Assembly: GCF_014472415.1 (NCBI RefSeq)
Contig: NZ_JACSZV010000009.1
Span: 62,001-126,000 of the forward strand
Direction: 5' to 3'
Origin: Pseudomonas sp. N40(2020)
Lineage (GTDB): Bacteria; Pseudomonadota; Gammaproteobacteria; Pseudomonadales; Pseudomonadaceae
Length of the DNA stretch: 64,000 nucleotides
Shown here piece after piece: positions 45,574-57,196 of this stretch (position 1 is the stretch's first letter; every line of letters starts with the position of its first letter). A program made the translations under genes and the position numbers. The notes under the pieces are model-generated. The model did not search any database. It was not told the DNA's origin and was given only the letters and a program-made list of their open reading frames with translations.

Positions 45574-46317
45574 ATGGTGTCGACCTCTGCCCGTCCTGTT
45601 TCAAGGCCGCTGAATCTCTGGCTGTGCCTGGGCGTTCCCGCCTTCGCGGCGTTGATTCTGGTGCTGCTGGAACTGACCGATCTGGACATGGATCTGGCCA
45701 GGCTGTTTTACGACCCGGTCGCGGGCGACTTCATCGGCCGCCACAGTTTCTTCCTTGAAGACATCCTGCATGACCGCGCCAAGCAGGTGGTGATCGCTTT
45801 TTCAGTGTTTGCCATTCTCGGCTTCATCGGTTCGTTTTTCATCGAGCGGCTGAAACCGTTCAAACGCGAGTTGGGCTGCCTGGTGCTCTCGCTCGGTTTG
45901 GCCACTTCATTCGTGACACCAGTCAAAGCGGTGACAGCCGTGCAATGCCCATGGAGCCTGGAGCAATTCGGCGGCCATGAAACCTATAGCAAACTGCTCG
46001 ACCATCGCCCGCCTACCGACAAGCCTGGCCGTTGCTGGCCCGGCGGTCATGCAGCCACGGGGTTCACTTTGTTTGCGCTGTTCTTTGTGCTGCGTGACCG
46101 GCGTCCGCGTCTGGCCAGACAAGCGTTCATCTTTGCCTTCGCACTGGGTTCGGTGTTCTCGATCAGCCGGATGATGCAGGGCGCGCACTTCTTTTCGCAC
46201 AACGTGTGGACGGCGATCTTCTGCTGGCTGATTTGTCTGGGATCGTATTACTGGGTGCTGTATCGCCCGGCGGCGAGGGTTGATGCAGAAGTCAAAACAC
46301 AACCGGTCAGCGTCTGA
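45574..46317 (+). CDS. PAP2-type membrane phosphatase
   Basis: The start ATG 45574 follows AAGGAATTGCC. The 247-aa inner-membrane protein has about six helices and the three PAP2 phosphatase motifs: motif 1 around KRELGCLVLSLGLATSFVTPVKAV, motif 2 CWPGGHAATGF (PGGH where PSGH is usual) and motif 3 SRMMQGAHFFSHNVW. The family removes phosphate from lipids such as lipid A, undecaprenyl diphosphate or phosphatidate. It is divergent from colR with a 219-base gap, so ColR control is plausible but no site is obvious. Confidence 0.82.
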   Translation: MVSTSARPVSRPLNLWLCLGVPAFAALILVLLELTDLDMDLARLFYDPVAGDFIGRHSFFLEDILHDRAKQVVIAFSVFAILGFIGSFFIERLKPFKRELGCLVLSLGLATSFVTPVKAVTAVQCPWSLEQFGGHETYSKLLDHRPPTDKPGRCWPGGHAATGFTLFALFFVLRDRRPRLARQAFIFAFALGSVFSISRMMQGAHFFSHNVWTAIFCWLICLGSYYWVLYRPAARVDAEVKTQPVSV

Positions 46318-46325
46318 ACTGACGT

Positions 46326-46420
46326 CATCGCTGGCAAGCCAGCTCCCACAGGGATCTGCAGTGTTCACAGATGCCATGAGCAGCAGTGATAACTGTGGGA
46401 GTCTGGCTTGCCAGCGATGG
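46326..46420. repeat. REP doublet (GTGGGAGCTGGC type)
   Basis: CATCGCTGGCAAGCCAGCTC at 46326 and its inverted, slightly divergent copy ending at 46420 enclose about 43 bases. It matches the element at 10855 and lies between convergent genes. Confidence 0.78.
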
Positions 46421-46460
46421 CCGCGCCTCGGTTTCAGGTGAACCTCAAATCAGAGGCAAT

Positions 46461-46495
46461 AAAAAACCCCACTGGCTTTCGCCAGCGGGGTTTTT
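46461..46495 (-). terminator. Terminator of groES-groEL
   Basis: AAAAACCCC-ACTGGC-TTTC-GCCAGC-GGGGTTTTT is a strong hairpin with A/T runs, 22 bases past the groEL stop. Confidence 0.88.
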
Positions 46496-46517
46496 GCGTT
46501 ACGGGGGTAAGGCTGGC

Positions 46518-48173
<1,656 letters not shown>

Positions 48174-48210
48174 TTAAATACTTTGTAGTAGCGGGAAAAT
48201 GAGCGGGAAA

Positions 48211-48501
48211 TCAGCCTTCCAGTACAGCGAGAATCTCGTTCTCAGCCATTACCAGCAGGTCTTCGCCGTCGACTTTCACAGTGTTGCTGCCGGAGTAAGG
48301 ACCAAACACAACCTTGTCGCCCACTTTCACGGACAGTGCGTGCACTTCACCACGCTCACGTTTACCCGGACCTACAGCGAGGATCACACCGTGGTTGGCT
48401 TTTTCAGCAGCCGAACCTGGCAGGACGATACCGCCAGCGGTTTTCTTTTCTTCTTCGCTGCGACGGATTACGACGCGGTCATGCAGAGGACGAAGCTTCA
48501 T
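48211..48501 (-). CDS. groS: Co-chaperonin GroES, 10 kDa
   Basis: The 96-aa protein is Gro[16 protein letters not shown] at the start, the mobile-loop region [15 protein letters not shown] that contacts GroEL, and the roof [12 protein letters not shown]. Seven subunits form the lid of the GroEL chamber. It is transcribed first, from a heat-shock promoter about 140 bases upstream; the intervening leader is unusually long and can form a small hairpin (TCCGAC-GTCGGA). Confidence 0.98.
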   Translation of the reverse strand: MKLRPLHDRVVIRRSEEEKKTAGGIVLPGSAAEKANHGVILAVGPGKRERGEVHALSVKVGDKVVFGPYSGSNTVKVDGEDLLVMAENEILAVLEG

Positions 48502-48643
48502 TGTCGATCTCTCCTAATTGTGGTTTTCATCGGCCGGTGTAGTCCCGGCGGGTTTAACAAATCCGGCCTGCGCCGGTTGCGATTCGTCGAGCGAACCGCG
48601 GAAGTCTGTCCGACTCGAATGTCGGAAACCTTTCGGTGACCTT

Positions 48644-48674
48644 TACATAGGGGCGCATAAGCTTATTACAAGGG
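48644..48674 (-). promoter_or_regulatory. Sigma-32-type heat-shock promoter of groES-groEL
   Basis: On the minus strand, CCCTTGTAA (-35, 48674-48666) and CCCCTATGTA (-10, 48653-48644) are 12 bases apart and match the sigma-32 consensus CTTGAAA / CCCCAT. Transcription would start about 135 bases before the groES ATG. Confidence 0.72.
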
Positions 48675-48721
48675 CGCAGCTAAAAAAATTTCGCAGTTGC
48701 TCGTCGTAAAAGGAGCGCAAA

Positions 48722-48752
48722 AACGAGCACGGCACCCGAAGGTGCCGTGTCG
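48722..48752 (-). terminator. Terminator of fxsA
   Basis: On the minus strand GACACGGCACC-TTCG-GGTGCCGTGCTC is followed by GTTTTT, 9 bases after the fxsA stop. Confidence 0.8.
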
Positions 48753-48761
48753 ATGCAGACG

Positions 48762-49241
48762 TTATTTGGTGTCGCGGTGTTCGAACTCGCCTTCGATCAC
48801 ATCACCTTCGCGGCCAATAGGCTCGCGCGGTGCAGGACCGCCACGGGGTTGCAGGTCGTCAGCAAAGGCACGCTGACGCATGGCCTGATCTTCGGCGCGC
48901 TGGCGCATTTTGTTCGCCAGCAGACGACGGGTGAACGGCAGCAGCATCACCAGACCGACCACGTCGCTGATGAAGCCAGGCAGGATCAACAGGCCACCGG
49001 CCAGTGCCAGCATCAAGCCTTCAAGCATGGTTTGCGCAGGCAGTTCGCCGCGGTTCAGGCTTTCACGGGCACGCAGTGCGGTGGCCAGACCGGCGACGCG
49101 CAGCACGAACACACCGAACATCGAGCCGAGAATGATCAGCAGCAGGGCCGGGAAAAACCCGATAGACCCTGCCACTTTGACGAATACGAACAGCTCCAGC
49201 ACCGGAAACAGCAGAAAGAGCAACAAAAAAGGGCGCATCAA
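48762..49241 (-). CDS. fxsA: FxsA family membrane protein
   Basis: The 159-aa protein fits FxsA: two N-terminal helices (about 4-20, 26-50), a cytosolic amphipathic stretch (GLATALRARESLNRGELPAQ), then LEGLMLALAGGLLILPGFISDVVGLVMLLPF with a fourth helix, and a charged tail. FxsA proteins are inner-membrane and were first found as suppressors of phage exclusion in E. coli; the cell function is unclear. The gene lies upstream of groES in the same order as in P. aeruginosa. It ends with its own terminator, so it is probably transcribed separately. Confidence 0.88.
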   Translation of the reverse strand: MMRPFLLLFLLFPVLELFVFVKVAGSIGFFPALLLIILGSMFGVFVLRVAGLATALRARESLNRGELPAQTMLEGLMLALAGGLLILPGFISDVVGLVMLLPFTRRLLANKMRQRAEDQAMRQRAFADDLQPRGGPAPREPIGREGDVIEGEFEHRDTK

Positions 49242-49303
49242 AGATTCCTCAACGCAAGAAATGCCTTGCAGTAAGCCTTAGATGACGTCGCCCTTTCGTG
49301 AAT

Positions 49304-50035
49304 TCAAGCGTCGACCCCTGCATTTTTTGGCCAAACCTCTGCGTGAGCCAGAGAAACCAAGGCTTCGCGCACTTGTATCGGCGTATGACATGGCGCTTGA
49401 AACGGTAGCCAGTACAGCGCCTGACCGATGCGCAGGTGCATGCCTTCGCTGTCGATCCCGGCCAGTAGCGCCAGCTCGGTTTTCGGCAGCCCGGCCAGAT
49501 CGACGTAGTGCGCGATGGCCTTGGCGTGGTCGCTGTTCATGTGCTCGACCATGCTGATCTCGGCTTTGCCGGCAAACGGGTTGGCCAGGGTCAGTTGATC
49601 AATCCAGTGAATCGCACCAAAACCGCCAATGTAGCGATGGCGCACCGGGTTCAGTACCCAGAAATCGAAGTCGTGGGCCTTGTGGTAGTTCTTTGAATCC
49701 GGGAAATAGCGGTAGTACCGCTGCGCCGCCGCTTCGATGGCCGCCGGGTCTTCGAGCTTTTGCGCCTCAGCCAGATACGTCAGGCGACCAACGGCTTGTA
49801 CGTCGTCGGCCTCACGCTCGCCCACCAACATCGAGCATTTCGGGTCTTTTTGCAGATTGTGGGTGTGCTGGGCGATACGGCTGATCAGGATCAGCGGCCG
49901 GCCCTGCTCGTCCAGGCAATACGGCACGACGGAGCCAAAGGGAAAACCGGGCATCGATTTGGAGTGGGTCGACAGCACGCCCCGGTATTCCTTGAGAAGC
50001 AATTCTCGGGCATTCTTGGCCGCTTCAACGCTCAA
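49304..50035 (-). CDS. HugZ-like heme/PNPOx-family protein with DUF2470 tail
   Basis: Translation starts at TTG 50035; AAGGAGT lies about 7 bases upstream on the minus strand and no ATG or GTG is nearby in frame. The 243-aa protein has an N-terminal FMN-barrel-like half (LSTHSKSMPGFPFGSVVPY, SRIAQHTHNLQKDPKCSMLV) and a C-terminal DUF2470 domain (MVEHMNSDHAKAIAHYVDLAG). This is the HugZ/HutZ class, which binds heme and in some bacteria degrades it to release iron. Other family members have no known heme role. No Fur site is evident. Confidence 0.8.
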   Translation of the reverse strand: MSVEAAKNARELLLKEYRGVLSTHSKSMPGFPFGSVVPYCLDEQGRPLILISRIAQHTHNLQKDPKCSMLVGEREADDVQAVGRLTYLAEAQKLEDPAAIEAAAQRYYRYFPDSKNYHKAHDFDFWVLNPVRHRYIGGFGAIHWIDQLTLANPFAGKAEISMVEHMNSDHAKAIAHYVDLAGLPKTELALLAGIDSEGMHLRIGQALYWLPFQAPCHTPIQVREALVSLAHAEVWPKNAGVDA

Positions 50036-50190
50036 TTTATGACTCCTTAATTAGAATCCGTCGAAAAAACGGACAGGTGCCTTGGATAAGTTCCAGTCAC
50101 CTTCGGGGCAATTCTCATGTGCAGCCAGGCCATGTCGGGCGCAGATCGAGAGGCTTCTAAAGGACCACCACTCTGACCTGCTATCGGGGC

Positions 50191-50955
50191 ATGCGAATGC
50201 AACTCAACGACAAAGTAATCATTATCACTGGCGGTTGCCAAGGTCTGGGCCGCTCGATGGCCGAGTATTTCGCCGGCAAAGGCGCGAAGCTGGCGCTGGT
50301 CGATCTGAACCAGGAAAAACTCGACGACGCGGTGGCCGCCTGCAAAGCCAAAGGCGTCGAGGCGCGCAGCTACCTGTGCAACGTTGCCAATGAAGAACAG
50401 GTCGAGCACATGGTTGCTCAGGTCGCCGAGGATTTCGGCGCGATCCACGGCTTGATCAACAACGCCGGGATTCTGCGTGACGGACTGCTGCTCAAGGTCA
50501 AGGACGGCGAAATGACCAAGATGAGCCTGGCCCAGTGGCAGGCGGTGATCGACGTCAACCTGACCGGCGTGTTCCTGTGCACCCGTGAAGTGGCAGCAAA
50601 AATGGTCGAGCTGAAAAACAGCGGCGCGATCATCAACATCTCGTCGATCTCCCGCGCGGGCAACGTTGGCCAGACCAACTACTCCGCCGCCAAGGCTGGC
50701 GTAGCGGCGGCCACCGTGACCTGGGCCAAGGAGCTGGCGCGTTATGGCATTCGTGTGGCGGGCATTGCCCCGGGCTTCATCGAAACCGAGATGACCCTGG
50801 GCATGAAGCCCGAAGCGCTGGAGAAGATGACCGCAGGCATTCCGCTCAAGCGCATGGGCAAGCCGGAAGAGATCGCCCATTCGGCGGCGTACATCTTCGA
50901 GAACGACTACTACACCGGTCGGGTTCTGGAGATGGATGGCGGGTTGCGCATCTAA
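50191..50955 (+). CDS. SDR-family oxidoreductase, FabG-like
   Basis: The 254-aa protein is a classical short-chain dehydrogenase: GGCQGLGRS cofactor motif, LINNAGIL (NNAG), catalytic Ser in [15 protein letters not shown] (YxxxK), and [10 protein letters not shown]. It resembles FabG-type beta-ketoacyl reductases in length and in the C-terminal [12 protein letters not shown]. It should reduce or oxidise a hydroxyl/keto group with NADP(H) in the cytosol. The MRMQLND start at 50191 could be shortened by two residues. It stands alone; no fatty-acid genes are beside it, so the substrate is unknown. Confidence 0.84.
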   Translation: MRMQLNDKVIIITGGCQGLGRSMAEYFAGKGAKLALVDLNQEKLDDAVAACKAKGVEARSYLCNVANEEQVEHMVAQVAEDFGAIHGLINNAGILRDGLLLKVKDGEMTKMSLAQWQAVIDVNLTGVFLCTREVAAKMVELKNSGAIINISSISRAGNVGQTNYSAAKAGVAAATVTWAKELARYGIRVAGIAPGFIETEMTLGMKPEALEKMTAGIPLKRMGKPEEIAHSAAYIFENDYYTGRVLEMDGGLRI

Positions 50956-50966
50956 CTGGCGGCATG

Positions 50967-51002
50967 AAAACCTGTGGGAGCAAGCTCGCTCCCACAGGTT
51001 TT
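50967..51002. terminator. Bidirectional terminator built from a REP-like palindrome
   Basis: AAAACCTGTGGGAGC-AAGCTC-GCTCCCACAGGTTTT is a long perfect hairpin between the convergent SDR and apbC genes. Its arms are the same GTGGGAGC core as the REP elements. Confidence 0.82.
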
Positions 51003-51018
51003 CAGCTTTACGAACGTA

Positions 51019-52113
51019 TCAATCGTCGCTGATGGTGATATTCGGCATCGCCGGCGTTGCCGCTTCCTGCAACACAATCCGCGCGCCGACATGGCGGGCC
51101 AGTTCCTGATAGACCATGGCTATCTGGCTGTCCGGTTCGGCGATTACCGTGGGTTTGCCGCCATCGGCCTGCTCGCGGATCAGCATCGACAACGGCAGCG
51201 AAGCCAGCAGTTCGACGCCGTATTGAGTCGCCAGCTTCTCACCACCACCCTCGCCGAACAGATGCTCGGCATGGCCGCAGTTCGAGCAGATGTGCACAGC
51301 CATGTTTTCAACCACACCGAGCACCGGGATGTTGACCTTGCGGAACATTTCCACGCCTTTGCGCGCGTCGAGCAGCGCCAGATCCTGCGGGGTGGTGACG
51401 ATCACGGCGCCAGCCACCGGGACTTTCTGCGCCAGAGTCAGCTGGATGTCACCGGTACCTGGCGGCATGTCGATGACCAGATAATCCAGATCGCCCCACG
51501 CGGTTTGCGTGACCAGTTGCAGCAGCGCGCCGGAAACCATCGGCCCGCGCCAGACCATCGGCGTGTTGTCGTCGGTCAGGAATGCCATCGACATGACTTC
51601 GACGCCATGGGCCTTGAGTGGCACGAACCATTTCTGATCCTTGACCTCTGGGCGAGTGCGCTCGGGGATACCGAACATGATGCCCTGGCTCGGGCCATAG
51701 ATATCGGCGTCGAGAATCCCGACCTTGGCGCCTTCACGGGCCAATGCCAGTGCGAGGTTGGCCGCGGTGGTCGATTTGCCCACACCACCCTTGCCCGATG
51801 CCACGGCGACCACGTTCTTGACGTTGGCCAGGCCCGGAATCTGCGCCTGGGCCTTGTGCGCGGCGATCACGCTGTTGACTTCAACCCTGGCGATCACCAC
51901 GCCGTCGATGTTTTCGATGGCCAGTTGCAGCAATTGCGCCCAGCCGCTCTTGAACAGACCGGCGGCATAGCCGATTTCCAGCTGAACATTGACGCGGTCA
52001 CCGATGATCTCGATGTTTTTCACGCAACCGGCGCTGACCGGGTCCTGGTTCAGGTAAGGGTCAGTGTATTGGCTGAGGACGGCTTCCACCGCTGCGCGAG
52101 TGACGGCACTCAT
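51019..52113 (-). CDS. apbC: Iron-sulfur cluster carrier protein ApbC (Mrp/NBP35)
   Basis: I start at ATG 52113 ([16 protein letters not shown]), with GGAG upstream. The 364-aa protein has an N-terminal MIP18-like domain (about 1-90) and a P-loop ATPase of the Mrp family: Walker [16 protein letters not shown], switch region IDMPPGTGD and the CxxC of ICSNCGH that holds a bridging [4Fe-4S] cluster. It carries clusters to target enzymes in the cytosol. It is divergent from metG with about 155 bases between the starts, an arrangement common in proteobacteria. Confidence 0.93.
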   Translation of the reverse strand: MSAVTRAAVEAVLSQYTDPYLNQDPVSAGCVKNIEIIGDRVNVQLEIGYAAGLFKSGWAQLLQLAIENIDGVVIARVEVNSVIAAHKAQAQIPGLANVKNVVAVASGKGGVGKSTTAANLALALAREGAKVGILDADIYGPSQGIMFGIPERTRPEVKDQKWFVPLKAHGVEVMSMAFLTDDNTPMVWRGPMVSGALLQLVTQTAWGDLDYLVIDMPPGTGDIQLTLAQKVPVAGAVIVTTPQDLALLDARKGVEMFRKVNIPVLGVVENMAVHICSNCGHAEHLFGEGGGEKLATQYGVELLASLPLSMLIREQADGGKPTVIAEPDSQIAMVYQELARHVGARIVLQEAATPAMPNITISDD

Positions 52114-52268
52114 GGGCAACTCCGATAACAAGACTGGGAAAAGATGGCCGCTATCCTACCCCTTCTATCCTCCAGACGGCATGCCCGGCAACGATTTGCA
52201 GGGGTGAAATATCTTGGCCGGCGCTTTATAGTGGCCGACCTCCGTTTCATCAAGTAGCGAAGCCCCAC

Positions 52269-54320
52269 ATGTCCGAACCACGCAAGATCCTCGTCACCAG
52301 CGCCCTGCCCTACGCCAACGGTTCGATTCACCTTGGCCACATGCTGGAATATATCCAGACCGATATGTGGGTGCGCTTCCAGAAGCATCGCGGCAATCAA
52401 TGCATTTATGTCTGCGCCGACGACGCCCACGGTTCGGCGATCATGCTGCGCGCGGAAAAGGAAGGCATCACCCCGGAACAACTGATCGCCAACGTGCAGG
52501 CTGAACACAGCGCCGACTTTGCCGAGTTCCTGGTCGGCTTCGACAACTTCCACTCCACTCACGCCGAAGAAAACCGTGAGCTGTCGAGCCAGATCTATCT
52601 CAAGCTGCGTGACGCCGGGCACATCGCCCAACGCTCGATCACCCAGTATTTCGACCCGGAAAAGAAAATGTTCCTGGCCGACCGCTTCATCAAGGGCACC
52701 TGCCCGAAATGCGGCACCGAAGACCAGTACGGCGACAACTGCGAAAAATGCGGTGCGACCTACGCACCAACCGACCTGAAGGATCCGAAGTCGGCAATCT
52801 CCGGCGCCACCCCGGTGCTCAAGGATTCCCAGCACTTCTTCTTCAAGCTCCCGGACTTCCAGGAAATGCTGCAGGCATGGACCCGCAGCGGCACGCTGCA
52901 AGACGCCGTAGCCAACAAGATCGCCGAGTGGCTGGACGCCGGCCTGCAACAGTGGGATATCTCCCGCGATGCGCCGTACTTCGGCTTCGAGATCCCGGAC
53001 GAGCCGGGCAAGTATTTCTACGTGTGGCTGGATGCGCCGATCGGCTACATGGCCAGCTTCAAGAACCTTTGCGACCGCACGCCTGAGCTGGACTTCGACG
53101 CGTTCTGGGGCAAGGACTCCACCGCCGAGCTGTACCACTTCATCGGCAAGGACATCGTCAACTTCCATGCGCTGTTCTGGCCAGCGATGCTCGAAGGTGC
53201 GGGCTACCGCAAGCCAACCGGCATCAACGTGCATGGTTACCTGACCGTCAACGGTCAGAAGATGTCCAAGTCCCGCGGCACCTTCATCAAGGCCCGTACT
53301 TATCTTGATCACCTGTCGCCGGAATACCTGCGCTACTACTACGCGGCCAAACTGGGCCGTGGCGTCGATGACCTCGACCTGAATCTCGAAGACTTCGTGC
53401 AGAAGGTCAACTCTGACCTCGTCGGCAAAGTGGTCAACATCGCCAGCCGTTGCGCCGGCTTCATTCAGAAAGGCAACGCCGGCCTGCTGGTCGACAACAA
53501 TGCCGCGCCAGAGCTGACCGAAGCTTTCCTCGCCGCCGCGCCAAGCATTGCCGACGCTTATGAAGCCCGCGACTTCGCCCGCGCCATGCGTGAAACCATG
53601 GCCCTGGCCGATCGCGCCAACGCCTGGATCGCCGACAAGGCTCCATGGTCGCTGAACAAGCAGGAAGGCAAGCAGGATGAAGTCCAGGCGATCTGCGCCA
53701 CCGGCATCAACCTGTTCCGCCAACTGGTGATCTTCCTCAAACCGGTGCTGCCGCTGCTGGCCGCCGATGCCGAGGCGTTCCTCAACGTCGCGCCGCTGAC
53801 CTGGAACGACCACACCACCCTGCTGGCCAACCATCAGCTCAACGAGTTCAAGCCGCTGATGACCCGCATCGACCCGGTAAAAGTGCAAGCCATGAGCGAC
53901 GCCTCGAAAGAAGACCTGACCGCCAGCCAGACCGACACCGGTGCAGCCGCCCCGGCAGGTAACGGCGAACTGGCCAAGGATCCGCTGTCGGCGGAAATCG
54001 ACTTCGACACCTTTGCTGCCGTCGACCTGCGCGTCGCGCTGATCGTCAAGGCTGAACACGTGGAAGGCGCCGACAAACTGCTGCGCCTGACCCTGGACAT
54101 TGGTGATGAGCAACGCAACGTGTTCTCGGGGATCAAGAGTGCTTACCCAGACCCGTCCAAGCTCGACGGTCGCCTGACCATGATGATCGCCAACCTCAAG
54201 CCACGGAAAATGAAGTTCGGTATCTCTGAAGGCATGGTGATGGCGGCAGGTCCTGGCGGTGAAGAGATCTACCTGCTGAGCCCGGACAGCGGCGCCAAGC
54301 CGGGTCAGCGCATCAAGTAA
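52269..54320 (+). CDS. metG: Methionyl-tRNA synthetase
   Basis: The 683-aa protein is a full-length class I synthetase. Signature HIGH appears as HLGH in [11 protein letters not shown], the zinc knuckle as CPKC...CEKC (about residues 146-162), and KMSKS as [14 protein letters not shown]. The anticodon-binding helical domain is followed by a C-terminal tRNA-binding EMAP-like domain from about residue 580 ([21 protein letters not shown]), which makes the enzyme a dimer. It joins methionine to tRNA-Met for initiation and elongation. A terminator follows 18 bases after the stop. Confidence 0.98.
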   Translation: MSEPRKILVTSALPYANGSIHLGHMLEYIQTDMWVRFQKHRGNQCIYVCADDAHGSAIMLRAEKEGITPEQLIANVQAEHSADFAEFLVGFDNFHSTHAEENRELSSQIYLKLRDAGHIAQRSITQYFDPEKKMFLADRFIKGTCPKCGTEDQYGDNCEKCGATYAPTDLKDPKSAISGATPVLKDSQHFFFKLPDFQEMLQAWTRSGTLQDAVANKIAEWLDAGLQQWDISRDAPYFGFEIPDEPGKYFYVWLDAPIGYMASFKNLCDRTPELDFDAFWGKDSTAELYHFIGKDIVNFHALFWPAMLEGAGYRKPTGINVHGYLTVNGQKMSKSRGTFIKARTYLDHLSPEYLRYYYAAKLGRGVDDLDLNLEDFVQKVNSDLVGKVVNIASRCAGFIQKGNAGLLVDNNAAPELTEAFLAAAPSIADAYEARDFARAMRETMALADRANAWIADKAPWSLNKQEGKQDEVQAICATGINLFRQLVIFLKPVLPLLAADAEAFLNVAPLTWNDHTTLLANHQLNEFKPLMTRIDPVKVQAMSDASKEDLTASQTDTGAAAPAGNGELAKDPLSAEIDFDTFAAVDLRVALIVKAEHVEGADKLLRLTLDIGDEQRNVFSGIKSAYPDPSKLDGRLTMMIANLKPRKMKFGISEGMVMAAGPGGEEIYLLSPDSGAKPGQRIK

Positions 54321-54337
54321 GTCTATGCGTTAGATCG

Positions 54338-54375
54338 ATCCCACAGACGTGCTCCGCATGCCTGTGGGATTTTTC
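54338..54375 (+). terminator. Terminator of metG
   Basis: ATCCCACAG pairs with CTGTGGGAT across a 15-base loop and is followed by TTTTC. Confidence 0.82.
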
Positions 54376-54451
54376 ATATCTGGCCCACCCTTCGCGGCAG
54401 CCGGATAATGCCTAACCTTATGAGACACCCGCCCGTTTCGCCGGCAGAACC

Positions 54452-55021
54452 ATGACCGAACTTGTGCTTACGCTTTTCAGTGCTGCGCTGCTCAACAACT
54501 TCGTGTTGCACTGGCCGCTGGGCGTCGATCCGCTGCTGGCCAGCAGTCGCCGACAAGTGCATGCGCTGGGACTGGCAACGTTGTGCCTGATGGTGGTGGT
54601 CGGCGTGTTCAGTTATGCGGTCTGGCACTGGCTGTTGGTGCCGCTGCAACTTGAAGCCCTGCGCCTGTTCGTGTTTCTACCGCTGAGCGTGCTGTTGATC
54701 GCGCCGATCCTGAAATTGCTGGCGCGCGGACTGCCCGACTGGCCGTTCGAAGGTTTGTGGCCGCTGTTACTGGGCAATGCCGGCGTGCTCGGCCTGGCGC
54801 TGATCAATGCGCAGAACGATCAGGGCCTGTTGCAGGCGACGGCGCTGAGTCTCGGTGCCGGGTTGGGCTTCTGGCTGGTGCTGAGCCTGTTCAGTGATTT
54901 GCGCGAACGCAGCGCCGACAACGATATTCCACTGCCCTTTCGCGGTTTGCCGATCGATCTGATAAGCGCCGGACTGATGGCTGTGATTTTTCTCGGATTC
55001 AGTGGACTGATCAAAACATGA
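54452..55021 (+). CDS. rnfA: Rnf subunit A homologue lacking the iron-sulfur cysteines
   Basis: The 189-aa six-helix protein aligns without gaps to RnfA at both key regions. In RnfA the LGLCP of helix 1 and the TTNCAVLG of helix 4 supply cysteines for a membrane-embedded iron-sulfur cluster. Here they read LGVDP (Asp26) and LLGNAGVLG (Ala110), so both ligands are lost. The rest is conserved, e.g. LLNNFVL near the start and [20 protein letters not shown] at the end. Its stop overlaps the rnfB start (ATGA), so it opens a five-gene rnf unit that lacks rnfC. The subunit would keep the fold but cannot bind that cluster. Confidence 0.88.
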   Translation: MTELVLTLFSAALLNNFVLHWPLGVDPLLASSRRQVHALGLATLCLMVVVGVFSYAVWHWLLVPLQLEALRLFVFLPLSVLLIAPILKLLARGLPDWPFEGLWPLLLGNAGVLGLALINAQNDQGLLQATALSLGAGLGFWLVLSLFSDLRERSADNDIPLPFRGLPIDLISAGLMAVIFLGFSGLIKT

Positions 55022-56226
55022 GTCTGATTCAACGCATCGATGCCCTGCTGCCCCAGACCCAATGCGGCAAATGCGGCCATCCCGGATGCAAACCCTACGC
55101 ACAAGGCATCGCCGAGGGCGAGCCGATCAACAAGTGCCCGCCGGGCGGTGACGAAACGGTCGCGGCGCTGGCCGAGTTGCTGAAAGTGCCGGTGCTGGAA
55201 CTGGATATCAGCCGTGGCTCGGCACCGCCCCAAGTCGCCTACATCCGCGAAGCCGAATGCATCGGCTGCACCAAGTGCATTCAGGCCTGCCCGATCGACG
55301 CGATCGTTGGCGCCGCCAAATTGATGCACACGGTGATCATTGACGAATGCACCGGTTGCGACCTGTGCGTGGCGCCTTGCCCGGTGGACTGCATCGAAAT
55401 GCATCCGCTGCCGCTCGGCACGCTGCCGGTGGTCGGTGGCCTGGCCTTCAGCCTTGAAGAACAGCGCGCCCGCGCCGCCAAACGCGATCACGCCCGCCAG
55501 CGCTTTGAGCGACGCAACGATCGCTTGCTGCGCGAAGAACAACAGAAGCAGGCTGAGCGAGAGGCTCGAGCGAAAAAAGCGGCGCAACCTGAAGTCACTG
55601 CAACTGACCCGGTGCACGCTGCACTTGAACGTGTGCGCGCGCAGAAAACCGCGACCGCCGATGCCGCGTTGAAAAAAGCCAAGATCGATGTGGCGATGAG
55701 CCGCGCACAATTGCATAAATCCCTGAAAGCCTTCGGCCATCCGCCGACTTTTGAGCAGCAGTCGCAATTGATCGTCTTGCAGCAGCAATTCGAAGCGGCC
55801 GAACAGGCTCTGGCGAAACTTGAAAGCAACGCACCCGGTGCTCCGGTCGCGCCAGTCCCGGCGAAGGACGCTGATCTTAAACGGGCGAAGATCCAGTTGG
55901 CCATGCGCCGCGCCGAGCTGAAAAAGGCCCAGACCGCCGAGGCGCCCGCGCAGCAGATCGCCACGCTGGAACAGGCCCTGCGTGACGCCGAGCAGGCACT
56001 GCACGCTGCCGAAGTCGCCAGTGATCAGCCCGTGCCTGACCTCGTACGCGTGGAAAAACATCCGATCGACAGCCAGCTTCGACAGCTGAAAACCGAATTG
56101 GCCTACGCCCGCGCCGACCTCAATAAGCTCGAACGCCGCGCCGATACGCCGGGCGAAACCCTCGACAAGGCCCGCGCCCGCCTGCAAGACGCCGAGCGCC
56201 AGGTGCAAGACCATGTCGCCCCTTGA
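55018..56226 (+). CDS. rnfB: Rnf subunit B homologue: soluble, with long coiled-coil tail
   Basis: The 402-aa protein begins directly at [15 protein letters not shown], so the ~35-residue membrane anchor of normal RnfB (about 190 aa) is missing. Iron-sulfur ligands are intact: C16, C19, C24, C40 (first cluster), C81/84/87/91 and C111/114/117/121 (two ferredoxin clusters). After about residue 145 comes a 250-residue charged coiled coil with near-copies [17 protein letters not shown] and [17 protein letters not shown]. Similar AK-rich repeats normally end RnfC, which is absent here. The tail overlaps rnfD by 14 bases. It may serve as a ferredoxin arm docked to the complex. Confidence 0.9.
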   Translation: MSLIQRIDALLPQTQCGKCGHPGCKPYAQGIAEGEPINKCPPGGDETVAALAELLKVPVLELDISRGSAPPQVAYIREAECIGCTKCIQACPIDAIVGAAKLMHTVIIDECTGCDLCVAPCPVDCIEMHPLPLGTLPVVGGLAFSLEEQRARAAKRDHARQRFERRNDRLLREEQQKQAEREARAKKAAQPEVTATDPVHAALERVRAQKTATADAALKKAKIDVAMSRAQLHKSLKAFGHPPTFEQQSQLIVLQQQFEAAEQALAKLESNAPGAPVAPVPAKDADLKRAKIQLAMRRAELKKAQTAEAPAQQIATLEQALRDAEQALHAAEVASDQPVPDLVRVEKHPIDSQLRQLKTELAYARADLNKLERRADTPGETLDKARARLQDAERQVQDHVAP

Positions 56227-57196
56227 GACGCCGGACGATCGCCTGCAACAGGCGATGAAGCTGGTGCTGTTGGCCATGCTGCCGGGGCTGCTGGCGCTGT
56301 TCTGGATGTACGGTTGGGGGGTGTTGATCAACTTGTTGTTGGCCGTCGGCGGCGCATTGATCGTCGAGACTGGCGTCACACGCCTGCGCCGACAGCCTTT
56401 GCAGCCGACACTGAGCGACGGCAGCGCACTGGTCAGCGCCACACTGCTCGCCGCTGCCCTGCCGCCTTATTGCCCGTGGTGGCTGACGGTGATCGCGATT
56501 GCTTCGGGCTTGCTGTTTGGAAAACACCTGTACGGTGGTGTTGGCAAAAACCCATTCAACCCGGCCATGCTCGGTTTTGCGCTGGCCATTGTGATGTTCC
56601 CGCAACCGATGACCCACTGGCCGGCCCAAGGCATGGGGCTGCTCGACACCGTGCAGCAGGTGTTCAATCCAAGTCAGGCACCTGACGCCTGGGTTCAGGC
56701 GACAGCACTGGACAGCCTGCGCATCAACAAAAGCCTGACCATCGATGAACTGTTCGCCGCCAATCCAGCCTTCGGGCGCTTCGGCGGACGTGGCGTGGAA
56801 TGGGTGAATCTGGCGTTTCTCGCCGGCGGGCTGTTTTTGCTGCAACGTCGGGTGTTCGGCTGGCATGCACCGGTTGGCATGCTTGCCAGTCTGTTTGTGG
56901 TCAGTTTGCTGTTCTGGAATGGCTCTGGCTCCGATTCTCACGGCTCGCCACTGTTTCATCTGCTGAGCGGGGCGACCATGCTCGGCGCGTTTTTCATCAT
57001 TACCGAACCGGTATCCGGGGCAAAAAGCGCACTCGCTCGCCTGCTGTTTGGTGTCGGTGTCGGGCTGCTGACTTATCTGATCCGCACCTGGGGCGGTTAC
57101 CCGGACGGTGTCGCGTTTGCGGTGTTGCTGATGAATCTCTGCGTGCCGGCCCTGGAGCGTTTTGCCGCAAACCGACAAGCCCAGGTGACCCCATGA
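56213..57196 (+). CDS. rnfD: Rnf subunit D, flavin-carrying membrane protein
   Basis: The 327-aa protein has about ten helices and aligns over its length with RnfD/RsxD. The covalent-FMN Thr region SQATPLD of RsxD reads VQATALD, keeping the Thr; [13 protein letters not shown] and [15 protein letters not shown] near the C-terminus are also conserved, as is [21 protein letters not shown]. In standard operons rnfC lies between rnfB and rnfD, but here rnfD starts inside the rnfB end with no room for it. It should still carry electrons between the iron-sulfur and RnfG flavin. Confidence 0.9.
   Translation: MSPLETPDDRLQQAMKLVLLAMLPGLLALFWMYGWGVLINLLLAVGGALIVETGVTRLRRQPLQPTLSDGSALVSATLLAAALPPYCPWWLTVIAIASGLLFGKHLYGGVGKNPFNPAMLGFALAIVMFPQPMTHWPAQGMGLLDTVQQVFNPSQAPDAWVQATALDSLRINKSLTIDELFAANPAFGRFGGRGVEWVNLAFLAGGLFLLQRRVFGWHAPVGMLASLFVVSLLFWNGSGSDSHGSPLFHLLSGATMLGAFFIITEPVSGAKSALARLLFGVGVGLLTYLIRTWGGYPDGVAFAVLLMNLCVPALERFAANRQAQVTP

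Noticed and set aside
52110-54113. 667-codon frame antisense to metG
   Set aside because: It is fully explained by metG on the other strand and lacks any recognisable domain.
56800-57192. Upstream extension of the rnfG frame, considered as a remnant of rnfC
   Set aside because: It lies inside rnfD in another frame, has no cysteine motifs or flavin motif of RnfC and reads as a shadow.
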